64,000 nt of DNA from Leptospira fluminis (lineage in GTDB: Bacteria; Spirochaetota; Leptospiria; Leptospirales; Leptospiraceae), in NCBI RefSeq assembly GCF_004771275.1, contig NZ_RQEV01000010.1:186001-250000 (forward strand), in the 5' to 3' direction. The position numbers and the translations under genes are program-made. The notes under the pieces were generated by a model. The model did not search any database. It worked only from the letters and a program-made list of their open reading frames with translations, and was not told the origin of the DNA. Position 1 is the stretch's first letter, and each line of letters opens with the position of its first letter. This document shows positions 24,637 through 34,490 of the stretch, piece by piece.

Positions 24637-25464
24637 ATGTCAAATACCGCTTTGAAAAGGAACCTCGGTTTTCTCATCTTTCCCCTCACATTATTGGTTA
24701 CCTTTGGAGCCACGCTTCCAACCAATGCCGATCCTAACGATTACAATTGGGTCAACCTATCCATTGAATCTTCAACAGTCTTTGATTATCCCCAAGGCTT
24801 TGCACAAGATCCTAACGGCCAATTGAATTCTGTCACCGACAGTGCAACTTGCAAATCCAAATGTGCAAATAGTCAAAATTGTCAGGCGTTTTGGTTTGCA
24901 AAGGGAACTCGACATGCCCTAAATGACCAAGGCACAACCACTGATATAAATTATAGCCAATGTTTCCTTTATACGACTTTGCCAGCCCCAGTGACTTGGT
25001 ATTCCGGCAGTGACAACGTTGATTACACCGATCGTGTCTTCCAACAAAGAGGTCCCCTCAAAGCTTGTATAGATCCGAATTCCTTTAAAGTAGGAGGAAG
25101 TTCGCTGACTTCCAGCCAAGAAAGAGGTGTAGCGTATACCGGAATTGGATACTTACTTGGGTACTTAAATTCGCCGCAAGATTGTGCCTTTGAAATACTG
25201 CAAAGCGGAGGAAATGCCTGGGTCTGGATTTATTATAACGGGATAGATACTCTCAAAACAGGATATTGTTTTGGCTCCTCTACCGGAAAAGATTCAGGTA
25301 GCCAATTTACTTTGAAAAATTCACCGGCAGTTGCCGTATTCCCGACGACCCAAGGCCAATGCACTGCAAATGACAACGAATGCACACAATCCTCAATGGA
25401 TTCCTACCCGACAAAAAAATGCTGTGTTCGCGGTAGATTTTTTCAATGCTCGCAATCGAAGTGA
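24637..25464 (+). CDS. Secreted protein with PAN/Apple-like Cys pattern
   Basis: 275 residues. A signal peptide (about 1-31, FLIFPLTLLVTFGATLPTNA) is followed by an N-terminal domain with Cys72, Cys76, Cys82 and Cys109 in the order CKSKCANSQNCQAFWF ... CFLYT. This is the disulfide layout of PAN/Apple domains, which bind proteins or carbohydrates. The C-terminal half has further Cys pairs (ACIDPNSF, DCAFEI, GYCFGS, QGQCTANDNECTQ and a KKCCVRG near the end), suggesting a second disulfide-rich domain. AGGAG lies just before the ATG. It is flanked by two gene-poor stretches and its codon use looks less GC-rich than its neighbours, so transfer is possible. The role may be adhesion (inference). Confidence 0.75.
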   Translation: MSNTALKRNLGFLIFPLTLLVTFGATLPTNADPNDYNWVNLSIESSTVFDYPQGFAQDPNGQLNSVTDSATCKSKCANSQNCQAFWFAKGTRHALNDQGTTTDINYSQCFLYTTLPAPVTWYSGSDNVDYTDRVFQQRGPLKACIDPNSFKVGGSSLTSSQERGVAYTGIGYLLGYLNSPQDCAFEILQSGGNAWVWIYYNGIDTLKTGYCFGSSTGKDSGSQFTLKNSPAVAVFPTTQGQCTANDNECTQSSMDSYPTKKCCVRGRFFQCSQSK

Positions 25465-25951
25465 TAAATCAGTGATTTTCTAAACTTTTCTACCTCTTGG
25501 ACTCGCACTAAACTTTGGCCCATTTTAAAATGCTTATACAAGCTTTCTAAGATCGAGACTAATATTACAAATGGTTGGTTATAAATACTTATATTTTCTT
25601 TCCCGACCATGATCTCCCGGATTGTCAATGACTCTTGGGCAAATCAGTATCTTTCCAGGACTTCTGAATATCTTCTACCATCAATGCTTTTACGCTAGGT
25701 ATTAGATCATTTAGAAATAACCGTAATCCTCCCTTTATAGGTTAGGAAATCTACCGTTGAAACGATCTTTACCTATAGGAGATTTTTGTTTCGGAGAATT
25801 TGGTAGGGATTTAGTCGTATGAAAATGGGGATCGGAACTGCCTAGAATTAATTTTTTGTTATATGAAACTGAGGGCAAAACTTCGGAGCCGAGAACTTTT
25901 CGTAGGAAAGTCGAGGATTCGTTTTGCCCGTTGTGGAAAGAAGACTCAGAA
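25465..25951. other. Gene-poor stretch with possible gene remains
   Basis: 487 bp. On the minus strand around 25635-25740 a frame reads GLRLFLNDLIPSVKALMVED and on to a stop, protein-like but only about 36 codons and without a start. Neighbouring frames also read like broken protein. No family could be assigned, and no terminal inverted repeats were found, so I do not call a mobile element. Confidence 0.4.
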
Positions 25952-27325
25952 TTAGTCTTCGCGAACGATCCGGAAATAATTTCCTTCCTCCCAATTCTCG
26001 TATCTTTTCCAGGAAATTTTTTTTCCTTTCGGAATGTAAGGTTGATCGAGTTGTTTCGGATGGATGCCTTGGAAAAGGGAATAGATTCCCACAGCTAAGG
26101 AAATTGCGACGTCCTTCCTCCGCTTTGTCAGAATTTGCATGTCTTTTTCCTTATCTATATATCCGATTTCGAGATATGCGGAAATCGCATTGATGAACGT
26201 AGGAAGGCTGTACGTAGAAATGTAAGGATCATTGATCGGTCCCGGGTGCGACAATTCCTCCTCGTCCGTCGGTATCGTTCTCAATCCGAATTGGACGAAT
26301 CGCATCAATTCCGCCGACGCATAATGATTGTCTCCGCCGAATCCTTCCGCGCCGTCTTCCCTTCTCCACAATTCGGGTTGAGCCCTTTCACGATTCCAGA
26401 ACGGCCCTTTTGCGGAATATTCGGAATGCTTCTTTGCATACTGTCCCGGCCCGTTCTCTTTCGCCTTCTCCACCCAACCTTGGGAATCGGCATATTTCCA
26501 CGTCACCATGTTCTGACGGTATCCTTCGAAATTGGACGTGTCCGTCTTTCTCCCCGTTTTGTCCGGCCAATAACCGTTGAAATAAATCCAAGAATCCGCA
26601 ACCGCATTTTGTAGCCTGGACCATTCCATCTTGAAGCGCATCCATTCTCCCCAAGGACCTTTTTCAAAAGTTTTCGCGGAGGCGCCTTCGGATATTTTCC
26701 GCAAGGAATAAAAGGTCCGATAGGAAGGAGTCAACACCGCGGCCATTCCTCCGGGATGCCCTTTCCAACTGGGATTCAAGTGTAAGGAGAGGACAAGATA
26801 AGGTCTTGCCGCGTTGATTTTGGAAATTCTCCCCGGCTTGATTTGACCGCTCTTTTTGTCGGGATAATCGTAGAGGCGATACGGCGCGTTAGGATCTCCG
26901 GAAACGTCGGCTCCTTCTTCCTTTGCCGTTTCTTCGCGAGTTAAATCCGAATCGATACGCACCCAAACCAAGGAATCATCGGTGAACCGTTTGGCGTAAT
27001 TCCGAAACGTTTCGAAGCCCTCGGGGCTTCGGGTCAAATCCAGGATTTCCTTCACTTCTTTGGCTAAAGAGAGTACGACTTCGCTTTCCCTTCTGCTCTT
27101 CGTCTTTGCTCCGGCCTTGTAAGGTTCCAAGTATTTCCTAGTAATCGGATCGTACTTGTCTCCGTGCTCTTCCTTCGGTTTCAGGTCCAAGCCTCCGTGG
27201 CCGGGATCGATGAGTATATTAAACGTGCTTTTGGGAACCTCTTGGGAAAATACAGAGGAAGAAAATAAAAAAGCGAGAAGGAAGATTCGAAATTTATCGT
27301 TCACGTATTGGAAAGATTTTTCCAC
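25952..27325 (-). CDS. N-acetylmuramoyl-L-alanine amidase (AmiC-type fold)
   Basis: 457 residues. A signal peptide (about 1-28) precedes an Amidase_3 domain: ILIDPGHGG with the zinc ligand His43, a Glu in RRESEVV (about 80-82), His182 in LSLHLNPS and a late Glu in YLEIGYI that would be catalytic. The domain is interrupted by a long insert (about 195-350) rich in Trp and charged residues, which makes the protein longer than a standard amidase. It cleaves peptide stems from glycan strands in the periplasm and so acts in cell separation or wall turnover. It is the last gene of a leftward group, 88 bp after the periplasmic protein gene. Confidence 0.88.
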   Translation of the reverse strand: MEKSFQYVNDKFRIFLLAFLFSSSVFSQEVPKSTFNILIDPGHGGLDLKPKEEHGDKYDPITRKYLEPYKAGAKTKSRRESEVVLSLAKEVKEILDLTRSPEGFETFRNYAKRFTDDSLVWVRIDSDLTREETAKEEGADVSGDPNAPYRLYDYPDKKSGQIKPGRISKINAARPYLVLSLHLNPSWKGHPGGMAAVLTPSYRTFYSLRKISEGASAKTFEKGPWGEWMRFKMEWSRLQNAVADSWIYFNGYWPDKTGRKTDTSNFEGYRQNMVTWKYADSQGWVEKAKENGPGQYAKKHSEYSAKGPFWNRERAQPELWRREDGAEGFGGDNHYASAELMRFVQFGLRTIPTDEEELSHPGPINDPYISTYSLPTFINAISAYLEIGYIDKEKDMQILTKRRKDVAISLAVGIYSLFQGIHPKQLDQPYIPKGKKISWKRYENWEEGNYFRIVRED

Positions 27326-27413
27326 GAAGGATTCGTGTAAAGTCTGTTCCCGAAAGATTCGGGGTAGTCGGTCGAAAGTGAAACCCGGGAAGTCCCGGGT
27401 TTTGTCGGTTCTT

Positions 27414-28172
27414 TTACTGTTGTTTGGATTCCGAGAATACGAGATTCCGGTTATCGCTGAGATCGACCTTGTATTTCTCTCTGACTCCCTTGCTTTCTTC
27501 CTCGGACTTGAGATGACTCAGAATGGAAATCCCGTATTCCTTTGCCAACCGAAGGTGAATGAGGCTATCCTTAAAACGGGAATCCTTACGCATACGTTCC
27601 GCCTGAATGTATTCGTAGTACGCGATCTGCAATTTATGATGATTTTCCGAAATATCTCTTCCGGAGTTTCCCTTAGTCGCCCCCGCCGGCCCGCTTTTCT
27701 GTTCAGCACCTACGATGGTGTCCGCACATTCTCCCAAGAGTTGGTCCACCTTTTGGCTGTAAAGATCGGAAAATTTGGAATACAACTTGTTCGTGGCTTC
27801 CTCCGTTTCCCTGGTCTTCCTACCCGAAACGACATATTTACGCATTAAGTAGAATTTATACGCCTCGTTGTATTTTTTCCAGATCCCGTCGAATTCCTCG
27901 GGAGAACCCTGGACCTGAGAACCGAAATTCTTGATTACGATCTCCAAAGCCGACAAATCGTGCCTAAGCTTGGATTGGGAGGAATTCAAGGTTCGCGCAA
28001 AATAAAATTCCTCCAGGTAATCCCCCTGGTATTTCGGATCGTTGGCCACGCTAGCCAACTCCGCCGATTTGGAATCCGTGTTCGGTTGTTTGTTTTGTGC
28101 GATCGCGCCGTACGAAGCGGCAACTAGTAATCCTAATACCGCAATTCCCTTAGGGAAAAAACTTTTTATCAT
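27414..28172 (-). CDS. Exported helical protein of unknown function
   Basis: 252 residues from the ATG at 28172 (AAGGGG upstream). A signal peptide ends near [14 protein letters not shown] residues (about 27). The mature part is almost entirely helical and charged ([43 protein letters not shown]), with helix-repeat or coiled-coil character and no catalytic motif I recognise. It lies between a methyltransferase and a wall amidase, so a role in envelope upkeep is possible. Confidence 0.75.
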   Translation of the reverse strand: MIKSFFPKGIAVLGLLVAASYGAIAQNKQPNTDSKSAELASVANDPKYQGDYLEEFYFARTLNSSQSKLRHDLSALEIVIKNFGSQVQGSPEEFDGIWKKYNEAYKFYLMRKYVVSGRKTRETEEATNKLYSKFSDLYSQKVDQLLGECADTIVGAEQKSGPAGATKGNSGRDISENHHKLQIAYYEYIQAERMRKDSRFKDSLIHLRLAKEYGISILSHLKSEEESKGVREKYKVDLSDNRNLVFSESKQQ

Positions 28173-28226
28173 TCGATTGCCCCTTCGCGGCAATATAGCA
28201 CATTCCATTAACGAGTAACAAGCTTT

Positions 28227-28916
28227 TTATCCGGAAAAATCAATGCAGATTAAACCGTCCCCTACGGGAAAGAGAGTGTAAGGCAAGCCGGATTCCTTGA
28301 GAATCCCCCAGAAGGCCCGGATCGCCACATCGGACGGAGCCTGACGCTCCGGATCGGCCGGGCGTCCATGCCAAAGAACGTTATCAAAGACCACCCGCAA
28401 TTCCCTTCCCTTCCCTCCGTCCCGAACCAATTTCAGTATCTCCGGATAACGGATTTTGTCGCAATCCACGAACAGGAACTCTTTCTCACCTTTGACGGAG
28501 GAGGAAAAGAACCTCCGCAGGACTTCCACGCATTCCCCCTTCAGCAATTCGATCCGACGCGAATCCGCCCCTAATCTATCCAGATACGATTGCGTCGTCT
28601 GCATAAACTGGATCTCTCGGTCCACGCTTCTGATTTTTGCGGATCCTTGCAGTGCGGAATAAATCCAGATCAAGGATACTCCATAACCGGTCCCCAGTTC
28701 CAGGACTTCGGTGGGTTCCCAAGAGGACACTAAAAAAGCGAGCACAGCTCCTGAAGCGGGCGAAAGTACCGGAATCTGGTCCTTAGCGGCGTTCTCTTCC
28801 AAAGTGTGGAGCCATGGATACGGTCGACGAACAAGATCGCGATCGATCCAATCCTCCAGTCCGTTTTTATACAGAGAGAGCCCTTTCTTATCCGCCTGTT
28901 TTTTAGAGTCGGCCAT
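28227..28916 (-). CDS. SAM-dependent O-methyltransferase (class I)
   Basis: 229 residues. Motif I is EVLELGTGYGVSLIW (about 72-86), a later acidic motif is RSVDRE, and FLFVDCDKIRYPEI plus VVFDNVLWHG carry the Asp/Asn metal-binding pattern of catechol/caffeoyl-CoA-type O-methyltransferases. The substrate is unknown. It lies 17 bp after the metallo-beta-lactamase gene in the same operon. Confidence 0.85.
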   Translation of the reverse strand: MADSKKQADKKGLSLYKNGLEDWIDRDLVRRPYPWLHTLEENAAKDQIPVLSPASGAVLAFLVSSWEPTEVLELGTGYGVSLIWIYSALQGSAKIRSVDREIQFMQTTQSYLDRLGADSRRIELLKGECVEVLRRFFSSSVKGEKEFLFVDCDKIRYPEILKLVRDGGKGRELRVVFDNVLWHGRPADPERQAPSDVAIRAFWGILKESGLPYTLFPVGDGLICIDFSG

Positions 28917-28933
28917 TTTTCGGAGAGGCTTTT

Positions 28934-29764
28934 TTATTCCGGTAAAAACAGATGAAATCTGTCCTTTTCAGAGGAAGGAATCTTCTTTGCTAAAAGTTTT
29001 CTAATATAAGGAATCGGATAACGTTTGGAAAAATGGATAAGGACGATCTTTTCGTTTTTAAACGCGGAAAGATTGTGAAGAATCTCGTCCAGGTGGATAT
29101 GTCCCCATTCCCTGGCCTTTGCTACGTCCCTTTCCTCGTCAATGTACGTGCATTCCAGAAAGATCACTTCCGACTCGGCCACGTCCTTGTGGGTCAACAC
29201 GTATTCTATTTTCGTGTCTCCGGAAAAACTCACCACCGGTTTGGCGATCACATCCTCGATTCCTTCCGAGGATTTTTTCTTCTCCGCCAATTCCAAGGAA
29301 CTTAGTCCTTGGAATTCCTTCCGCAGTTTTTTCCGTTTTTCGTATATCGTGTAACCTTGGGATACGACTCGGTGAAACGTCCTCCAAGGTTTAAAGCTGT
29401 GGAAGGAATCCAGCTCTACTTCCTCGCCTTCTCCGACTCCGAACAACTCGTATTGATAAGGAAAGTCCTCTATCTTGGAATAAAGGGTCAGGATCTCCCG
29501 CAAGGGGGATTCCAATTCCTTCGGAACGTATATTTTCGGCGGAGAAAGTTTCCTTAATGATCTCTGTGAAACGTAATACGGAACGCCCGCGGAATGATCC
29601 AGATGCGCATGAGTCAACAGAAGATTGCCCACATGGATCTTGTTCGGATTCTGATGGCCGATATCGAACATCAGATTCAGATTGGGAACGACGACGGAAG
29701 TCCTGATTCCGCCTTCGGAAATACCTTCGAAAGTATAACGCTTATGTTCGAACCGACTTTGCAT
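28934..29764 (-). CDS. Metallo-beta-lactamase-fold hydrolase (RNase Z-like)
   Basis: 276 residues. The zinc motif is [12 protein letters not shown] (about 49-60); further ligands are the Asp in VSFSGDTK and the His in [18 protein letters not shown] and ECTYIDEE after the FSGDT strand resemble RNase Z. The protein is shorter than classical tRNase Z and lacks an obvious exosite arm, so tRNA 3' processing is possible but not shown. It starts 1 bp after the M16 gene stop. Confidence 0.82.
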   Translation of the reverse strand: MQSRFEHKRYTFEGISEGGIRTSVVVPNLNLMFDIGHQNPNKIHVGNLLLTHAHLDHSAGVPYYVSQRSLRKLSPPKIYVPKELESPLREILTLYSKIEDFPYQYELFGVGEGEEVELDSFHSFKPWRTFHRVVSQGYTIYEKRKKLRKEFQGLSSLELAEKKKSSEGIEDVIAKPVVSFSGDTKIEYVLTHKDVAESEVIFLECTYIDEERDVAKAREWGHIHLDEILHNLSAFKNEKIVLIHFSKRYPIPYIRKLLAKKIPSSEKDRFHLFLPE

Positions 29765-29765
29765 T

Positions 29766-31199
29766 CTAAGGGATCGGATCCTCGGGTCCGATCGCTTTCG
29801 AGGAAGGAAGCGTCTGCAAAACTACGGCCTTAGGTCCCGAAATGACGGCCGTCAATTTTTCCCGTTTAAAATAGGTTCTTCCGGCCCTCTTAATATCCTC
29901 CAGAGTCACGGCTTGGATCTTATCCCTGTAAATCCTGAGATAATCCGTAGGCATGCGGTGTTCCCGAAAACGCGCCTCGTTCCTTAGGATCTCCAATGAG
30001 TCCGTAAACAGAAAAATGAATTTATTCTGGATCGCTTCCTTCGCGTTCTTCAATTCCTCTTCGGTGATCCGATGAAACGTCTTTTCGCTCAGAATTTCCC
30101 CCATCAGATCGTATACTTCCAAAGCGGTCTGCGACTTTGTCTGGGTCATAAAGAACAAAAGAGAATGATCTTTTTCGAAGACCGGATGACTGGAGGAGGA
30201 ATAGGCCAAGCCCTTATCGGACCGGATTTTGCTCATGAAGTAGGAATTGAATCCTCCTCCTCCCACGATATAATTCAGGATTTGGATAGGATAAAAATCC
30301 GGATCGTTATGTGCGGGTCCGATCCCGAGGAAAAGGACCACGTTTTGGGTATTCCCTTTGTCCACCACTAGATTCCTGTATCCTACGGATTTGAGATTCT
30401 TTTCCAGTTCCGACTGTGGCAGGGGCTCCGATTCCTTTTTCCCTCCGGTACCTGGAGCCGGCAGCACTTCGTTTAAAAACGCGGACACGGTATCCTCTTT
30501 CCAATCTCCGGTTACCAATACGGATTTGCGCGCTTTGGAAACATAGTTCAAATAATATCCGAATACGGCATCCGAAGTCAGTTTCTCCAAACCGGAGGCG
30601 GAAGAGAACTTTCCGCGGATTTTTCCCTTGTACGCCAATTCCATCGCCTTACGGCCGGCCAAAGCGGCTATATTATCATTTCTTCTCTTAATCTGTTCGC
30701 TTAATTGAAGCCTACTTATCTCGAAGGCCTCCTGACCGAAATGAGGTTGGTTCAGGAATTCCGCAATTAGAGTCTTGGATTCCTTATCATATCTCGAGAG
30801 CCAGGAAAACGTGACCGTAATCGCATCGAGATCCGCTTGAACCCGCATTTTGGAACCGTAGGATTCCCAAACTTCCGCGAAGGTTTGTCCGGGATGAGCC
30901 TTTGTTCCCCCCTTCTTCCAGGTTTCCGGAAGGATATCGGAGAGTTCGCATTCGATTTCCGGAAAGTAGGAAGGCCCTGCATAAAAGGAAATCTCGAGAG
31001 TCTTTAGGGGAAATTCCGAATTCGGAAGAAATAGGATTCGGGTATTCGGATCGGCGCCCAATTCCTGAATTTTAGGGAAATGGAATTCTAGAGAAGGGAT
31101 CTTGACGTCCTTAACGAAATCCCCGGGAGCGGTCTCCGTACGGAAAGGAAACAGAAAGGAAACGAATAAAAGGAAAAGGAAGAACTTGGAGGATTTCAT
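29766..31199 (-). CDS. M16-family protein, inactive subunit
   Basis: 477 residues. Signal peptide (about 1-24, [14 protein letters not shown]). The fold is that of M16B peptidases ([47 protein letters not shown]), but at the HxxEH position it reads [14 protein letters not shown], so the zinc ligands are absent. The C-terminal region keeps the RSDKGLAY substrate-clamp motif. Two-subunit M16B enzymes pair an HxxEH subunit with an R/Y-motif subunit; here the partner overlaps by 4 nt just upstream. The pair likely degrades peptides in the periplasm. Confidence 0.9.
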   Translation of the reverse strand: MKSSKFFLFLLFVSFLFPFRTETAPGDFVKDVKIPSLEFHFPKIQELGADPNTRILFLPNSEFPLKTLEISFYAGPSYFPEIECELSDILPETWKKGGTKAHPGQTFAEVWESYGSKMRVQADLDAITVTFSWLSRYDKESKTLIAEFLNQPHFGQEAFEISRLQLSEQIKRRNDNIAALAGRKAMELAYKGKIRGKFSSASGLEKLTSDAVFGYYLNYVSKARKSVLVTGDWKEDTVSAFLNEVLPAPGTGGKKESEPLPQSELEKNLKSVGYRNLVVDKGNTQNVVLFLGIGPAHNDPDFYPIQILNYIVGGGGFNSYFMSKIRSDKGLAYSSSSHPVFEKDHSLLFFMTQTKSQTALEVYDLMGEILSEKTFHRITEEELKNAKEAIQNKFIFLFTDSLEILRNEARFREHRMPTDYLRIYRDKIQAVTLEDIKRAGRTYFKREKLTAVISGPKAVVLQTLPSSKAIGPEDPIP

Positions 31200-32764
31200 T
31201 TTTTATCTCCTTCGGAACTTATCAGATCGCCGACCGTGAGATTTCTCGGGACGAAATATTTCTTGGCCACCCGTTTGATGTCTTCCGGAGTCACTTTATC
31301 CAATTGGGAATAATCCTCGAAAATAGCGGCCCAGTTCCCCGCAATTAATTCGTAGTAAGTAAGAACGTCCGCCAGCTTTCCGTTATTGTTCAGTCCGCGG
31401 ATATAGTCGGCGATGATCTGATTTTTTACTTTAGCCAGCTCTTCCTCCTCTACCGCTACGTTCTTCAAGGTCTCAAGTTCGTCCAAAACGGATTTTTCTA
31501 TCCCTTCAGGATTCACACCTCGGACGTTTGTGATATAAATCGCGAAGAGATTGTCGTATCTTTCTCCGGGATCCCCCGCCCAACAAGACACCTTTTGTGC
31601 CGATTTTTCCCGAAGGACCAATCTCTTATACAACCTTCCGGTTTCTCCTTGCGTCAGGATCGCGTCTATCACGTCCAATACGGGCCGATCGTGATGGGGA
31701 GGCGCCGGAGTCAACCATCCCATTACCTTCATAGGTCCGGAGGGATGTCGCACGCTTACCCGCCTAGGATCGTGGTCGTAACTCTCCTTGATCGAAACGG
31801 GTCGTGTCGGACTTCCTTCCGGAATATCATCGAAATAATTCCGGACGATCGTCTCGACGGCGGAGAAATCCAGATCTCCCACCACCGCTATGGCCATATT
31901 TCCCGGGCGATAATGCTTACGAAAAAAATACTCGGTTTTGTCGATGTCCAGAAAAGGCAGATTGGATTCATAACCGATCACCGGCATTCCGTACGGATGC
32001 TTTTCGAATGCGGTTCCCAGGAATTTCTCACGGAGGGTGCCCAGGCCTTGGTTATCCACACGCATGCGTCTTTCCTCCAGGACCACATCCCGTTCCGTAT
32101 AATATTCCCGTAATATAGGATCCTTCAAACGGTCGGACTCGAGCTTTGCCCAAATTTCCAGGCGGTTGGAGGGCAATAAGATCTGATAATTCGTAACGTC
32201 GTTCGTCGTATATGCGTTAAAGCCCACGCCGCCGTTTTTATCGTAGATATACGAATCCTCGTTGGATACCACGAATTTACGGTGCGTTTCCAATAGACCC
32301 TTAAACCGATCTTCCAGGACCTTTTTTTCCTTTAGAAAACTTTGTGGAACGGATTCCTTCTTATTAGTATATTCTCTTTCTCGAATATTATATTCGTCCA
32401 AACGTTTTCCCCAGACTCGAATTTGGTCCAGATAAACCTTCTCTCTCGCGTAATCGTTCGTTCCTATATGTTTCGTGCCCTTGAAAAGCATATGCTCCAA
32501 TAAATGAGCGGTCCCCGCAATCTCGGGTTTTTCGTCGACGGACCCGACGAGGAACTTCGTATAGACCGCTATCGTAGGGGATTCCCCCCTTTTCATCATA
32601 AGCAATCGAATGCCGTTTTTCAGAACGACTTTCTTAACCCTGGATTCGAGGGAGGATCGGACGTTCGCAAACAAGTCCTCCTCGGCCGACAAATTCGAAC
32701 CGACGAAAGAGAACAGGAGAATGCCTAGAATCGGAGAGATCGTTTTTGGAAAGGACTTCCACAT
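31196..32764 (-). CDS. M16-family zinc peptidase, active subunit
   Basis: 522 residues. Signal peptide (about 1-27, ILGILLFSFVGSNLSA). HLLEHMLFKGTKHIGT holds the zinc-binding inverted motif (His87, Glu90, His91), and the downstream Glu is in AKLESDRL. Between them is a charged helical insert (about 105-165), longer than in many relatives. The C-terminal half has the usual M16 repeat fold. It overlaps the inactive-subunit gene by 4 nt, so the two form one enzyme. The ATG at 32764 was preferred over a GTG 12 codons upstream because it starts the signal peptide; GGGGAAAA lies upstream. Confidence 0.92.
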   Translation of the reverse strand: MWKSFPKTISPILGILLFSFVGSNLSAEEDLFANVRSSLESRVKKVVLKNGIRLLMMKRGESPTIAVYTKFLVGSVDEKPEIAGTAHLLEHMLFKGTKHIGTNDYAREKVYLDQIRVWGKRLDEYNIREREYTNKKESVPQSFLKEKKVLEDRFKGLLETHRKFVVSNEDSYIYDKNGGVGFNAYTTNDVTNYQILLPSNRLEIWAKLESDRLKDPILREYYTERDVVLEERRMRVDNQGLGTLREKFLGTAFEKHPYGMPVIGYESNLPFLDIDKTEYFFRKHYRPGNMAIAVVGDLDFSAVETIVRNYFDDIPEGSPTRPVSIKESYDHDPRRVSVRHPSGPMKVMGWLTPAPPHHDRPVLDVIDAILTQGETGRLYKRLVLREKSAQKVSCWAGDPGERYDNLFAIYITNVRGVNPEGIEKSVLDELETLKNVAVEEEELAKVKNQIIADYIRGLNNNGKLADVLTYYELIAGNWAAIFEDYSQLDKVTPEDIKRVAKKYFVPRNLTVGDLISSEGDKK

Positions 32765-32848
32765 ACCAACAGCTTTTCCCCGGAAAGGCGCAATGTCCAC
32801 AAGTTCCGCGAAAAAATCCCGCTGGTTTTTCCCGAGGGATTTGCGAAA

Positions 32849-33529
32849 ATGGGAACCATGTTCCGTTGGCTGACGGTCTTAATCCTTTTTGCCCTCGTCT
32901 TTTGCGAGCCTGCCGACCCCGAATTTAGAAGAAAGGCCTGGGATAATGTCACGGATACCGGTTTCATATCCAGGGAATATTTCCAAGCGGTCGTCACCGT
33001 TCCGATGCCGAATCAGGAAAAGCCCCTCTTGGAGCTGAGGGAAGAGTGCAAGGCAAGAGCTCTGCGAAAAAGGGACGAAATCTCCGTACCGATTTTAGCA
33101 ACCCAGCTTAGGGAAGAAAAAAGGTACCTACAAGGAACCGCGAGACGGACCCCCGTTCCTTCCTATGTCCCTCCGGCGCAACACCCGCAGGTGGGGATTA
33201 CGGGAGTCGCCGTATCTCCCGGTGCAGCTACGGCATCTTTGACCCCCAACCAGCCTGCCCAGTCGACGGCAACTTCGCCCCAAACTCAACAGCAACAACC
33301 TGCGACTCCTTCCGACGCAAATAAGGAAAGCGCGTCCCGAAAGAAGGAAGCGGTGAACGCGGATTTTTTGGCTTACCGGGCGGCCTTCTCCTGGTTTTTT
33401 GAAGGCTTTTTTTTATATCGTGAAGATTATAGCGATCCTAAGAACTGTACTTTGGTTTATAGAATCGTACAAGCTGATTTGTTGAAGCGAATTTTAGAAT
33501 CCCCAATCTATGACCTTCCCGTAAGGTAA
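32849..33529 (+). CDS. Lipoprotein with Pro/Gln/Thr-rich linker
   Basis: 226 residues. The signal ends FALVFC (Cys19). The N-terminal part (about 20-95) is charged with REECKARALRKRDE; the middle (about 100-165) is a Pro/Ala/Thr/Gln linker with TQQQQPAT; the C-terminal part (about 170-226) is AFSWFFEGFFLYREDY and so on. No family is recognised. The ATG at 32849 has GAGGGA upstream. It is divergent from the M16 operon and is followed after 13 bp by another small lipoprotein gene. Confidence 0.75.
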   Translation: MGTMFRWLTVLILFALVFCEPADPEFRRKAWDNVTDTGFISREYFQAVVTVPMPNQEKPLLELREECKARALRKRDEISVPILATQLREEKRYLQGTARRTPVPSYVPPAQHPQVGITGVAVSPGAATASLTPNQPAQSTATSPQTQQQQPATPSDANKESASRKKEAVNADFLAYRAAFSWFFEGFFLYREDYSDPKNCTLVYRIVQADLLKRILESPIYDLPVR

Positions 33530-33542
33530 CGCTGGAGCGCTT

Positions 33543-33968
33543 ATGCAACCTAAAATCGCCGTCTCTCTGATTCTGATTTTTTCCTTCTTCTCGGTTTGTA
33601 AAACGCCGACTACTAAGGAAAGCGGACAAACGGATACGCCTAAATCCGTCGTACAGGAATCCGCACCCGCCGAAGAGGACCAATTCGTTAAAGCGACGGA
33701 GGGATTCCTCAATTCCTCGACCTATCAAGTAGTGGTCTCTTCTCTGGAAGGAAACGAAAAGGAAGCCCTGGAGCTGGCGAGAAAACGGGCTTTAAATCTC
33801 TTCATCGCGGAAAAAGGCGAGCTCTTCCGGCCGGCAGACCGGAAAGTATTGAAGGAATTGGTGGATACCAAGGGGAAAATCGCGAGGACGTCCAAGCCTA
33901 TCAACGGAAAGACGTATTATTTATTTCAGATTTCTCAACCTGACCTGAAGATAGAATTAAAAAAATAA
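33543..33968 (+). CDS. Small lipoprotein
   Basis: 141 residues. The signal ends FSFFSVC with Cys19. After a Thr/Ser/Pro-rich linker (about 20-45) it has a helical domain with ALELARKRALNLFIAEKGE, RPADRKVLKELVDTKG and YYLFQISQP. The ALxxARKRA helix also occurs in the preceding lipoprotein, so the two may be related and act together. No function is known. Confidence 0.75.
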   Translation: MQPKIAVSLILIFSFFSVCKTPTTKESGQTDTPKSVVQESAPAEEDQFVKATEGFLNSSTYQVVVSSLEGNEKEALELARKRALNLFIAEKGELFRPADRKVLKELVDTKGKIARTSKPINGKTYYLFQISQPDLKIELKK

Positions 33969-33980
33969 AACGAAGGAAGG

Positions 33981-34007
33981 CCGGCTTCGCATCCTTGCGA
34001 ACGCCGG
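33981..34007. terminator. Bidirectional terminator hairpin
   Basis: CCGGC-TTCGCA / TGCGAA-(C)-GCCGG, 11 bp with one bulged C and the loop TCCT. It sits between the convergent lipoprotein and DsbD-like genes; on the minus strand it is followed by a T-rich stretch. Confidence 0.7.
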
Positions 34008-34021
34008 TAGATTCGGAAAAT

Positions 34022-34417
34022 CTATTTAATGATTTCCTTTTGAACAATTTTGCCCGGGATGCAGATGTTCCGGTTGTAGTCGCAGTAAAAGATCTTCGCC
34101 TGTATCTCCAATTCGCCCTTCCCCTTTAGAGTGATCGGCATAGGTTCGACCGATTCGAAATATTCCTTTTTTTTAGGGGAAGTCTTACCTTTCAGCTTCA
34201 GATCGGAGGATTCCACTTTCAGGCCGGGCCCGGAGACGATTTGGATTCGATGAGGCGCGTCCTTTTGGATTCCGAAATGAGAAGGATGGACCACTTTCAA
34301 AAAGTAAACCTCACCGATTCCTTTTTCCAATTTGAATTTCACGGGACTTTCCTCCTCGGCGGATAGTCCGGCGCTGAGAACGAAAACCCATATGATAGCG
34401 AATAATTTCTTTGTCAT
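34022..34417 (-). CDS. Exported protein similar to the DsbD N-terminal domain
   Basis: 131 residues. Signal peptide (about 1-20, LFAIIWVFVLSAGLSA). The mature part is a beta-rich immunoglobulin-like fold ending IQAKIFYCDYNRNICIPGKI; the two cysteines 8 residues apart resemble the redox-active end of DsbD alpha or thiol-disulfide interchange proteins. No membrane part is present, so it would act as a free periplasmic redox carrier (inference). It follows yajQ by 73 bp and may be the last gene of that unit. Confidence 0.7.
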   Translation of the reverse strand: MTKKLFAIIWVFVLSAGLSAEEESPVKFKLEKGIGEVYFLKVVHPSHFGIQKDAPHRIQIVSGPGLKVESSDLKLKGKTSPKKKEYFESVEPMPITLKGKGELEIQAKIFYCDYNRNICIPGKIVQKEIIK

Positions 34418-34490
34418 GCTACTTTAGACCATATTTTTTCTAGGATGTTTTTGGACCGGACCGTAAATCCGAACTTTTCCCGAGTCCGAA

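Noticed and set aside
25443..25628. 61-codon leftward frame overlapping the end of the PAN-like gene
   Set aside because: It overlaps the real gene in antisense and has no start signal.
25600..25850. Broken protein-like frames suspected to be a transposase remnant
   Set aside because: No DDE or other transposase motif and no terminal repeats could be found, so a mobile element is not claimed.
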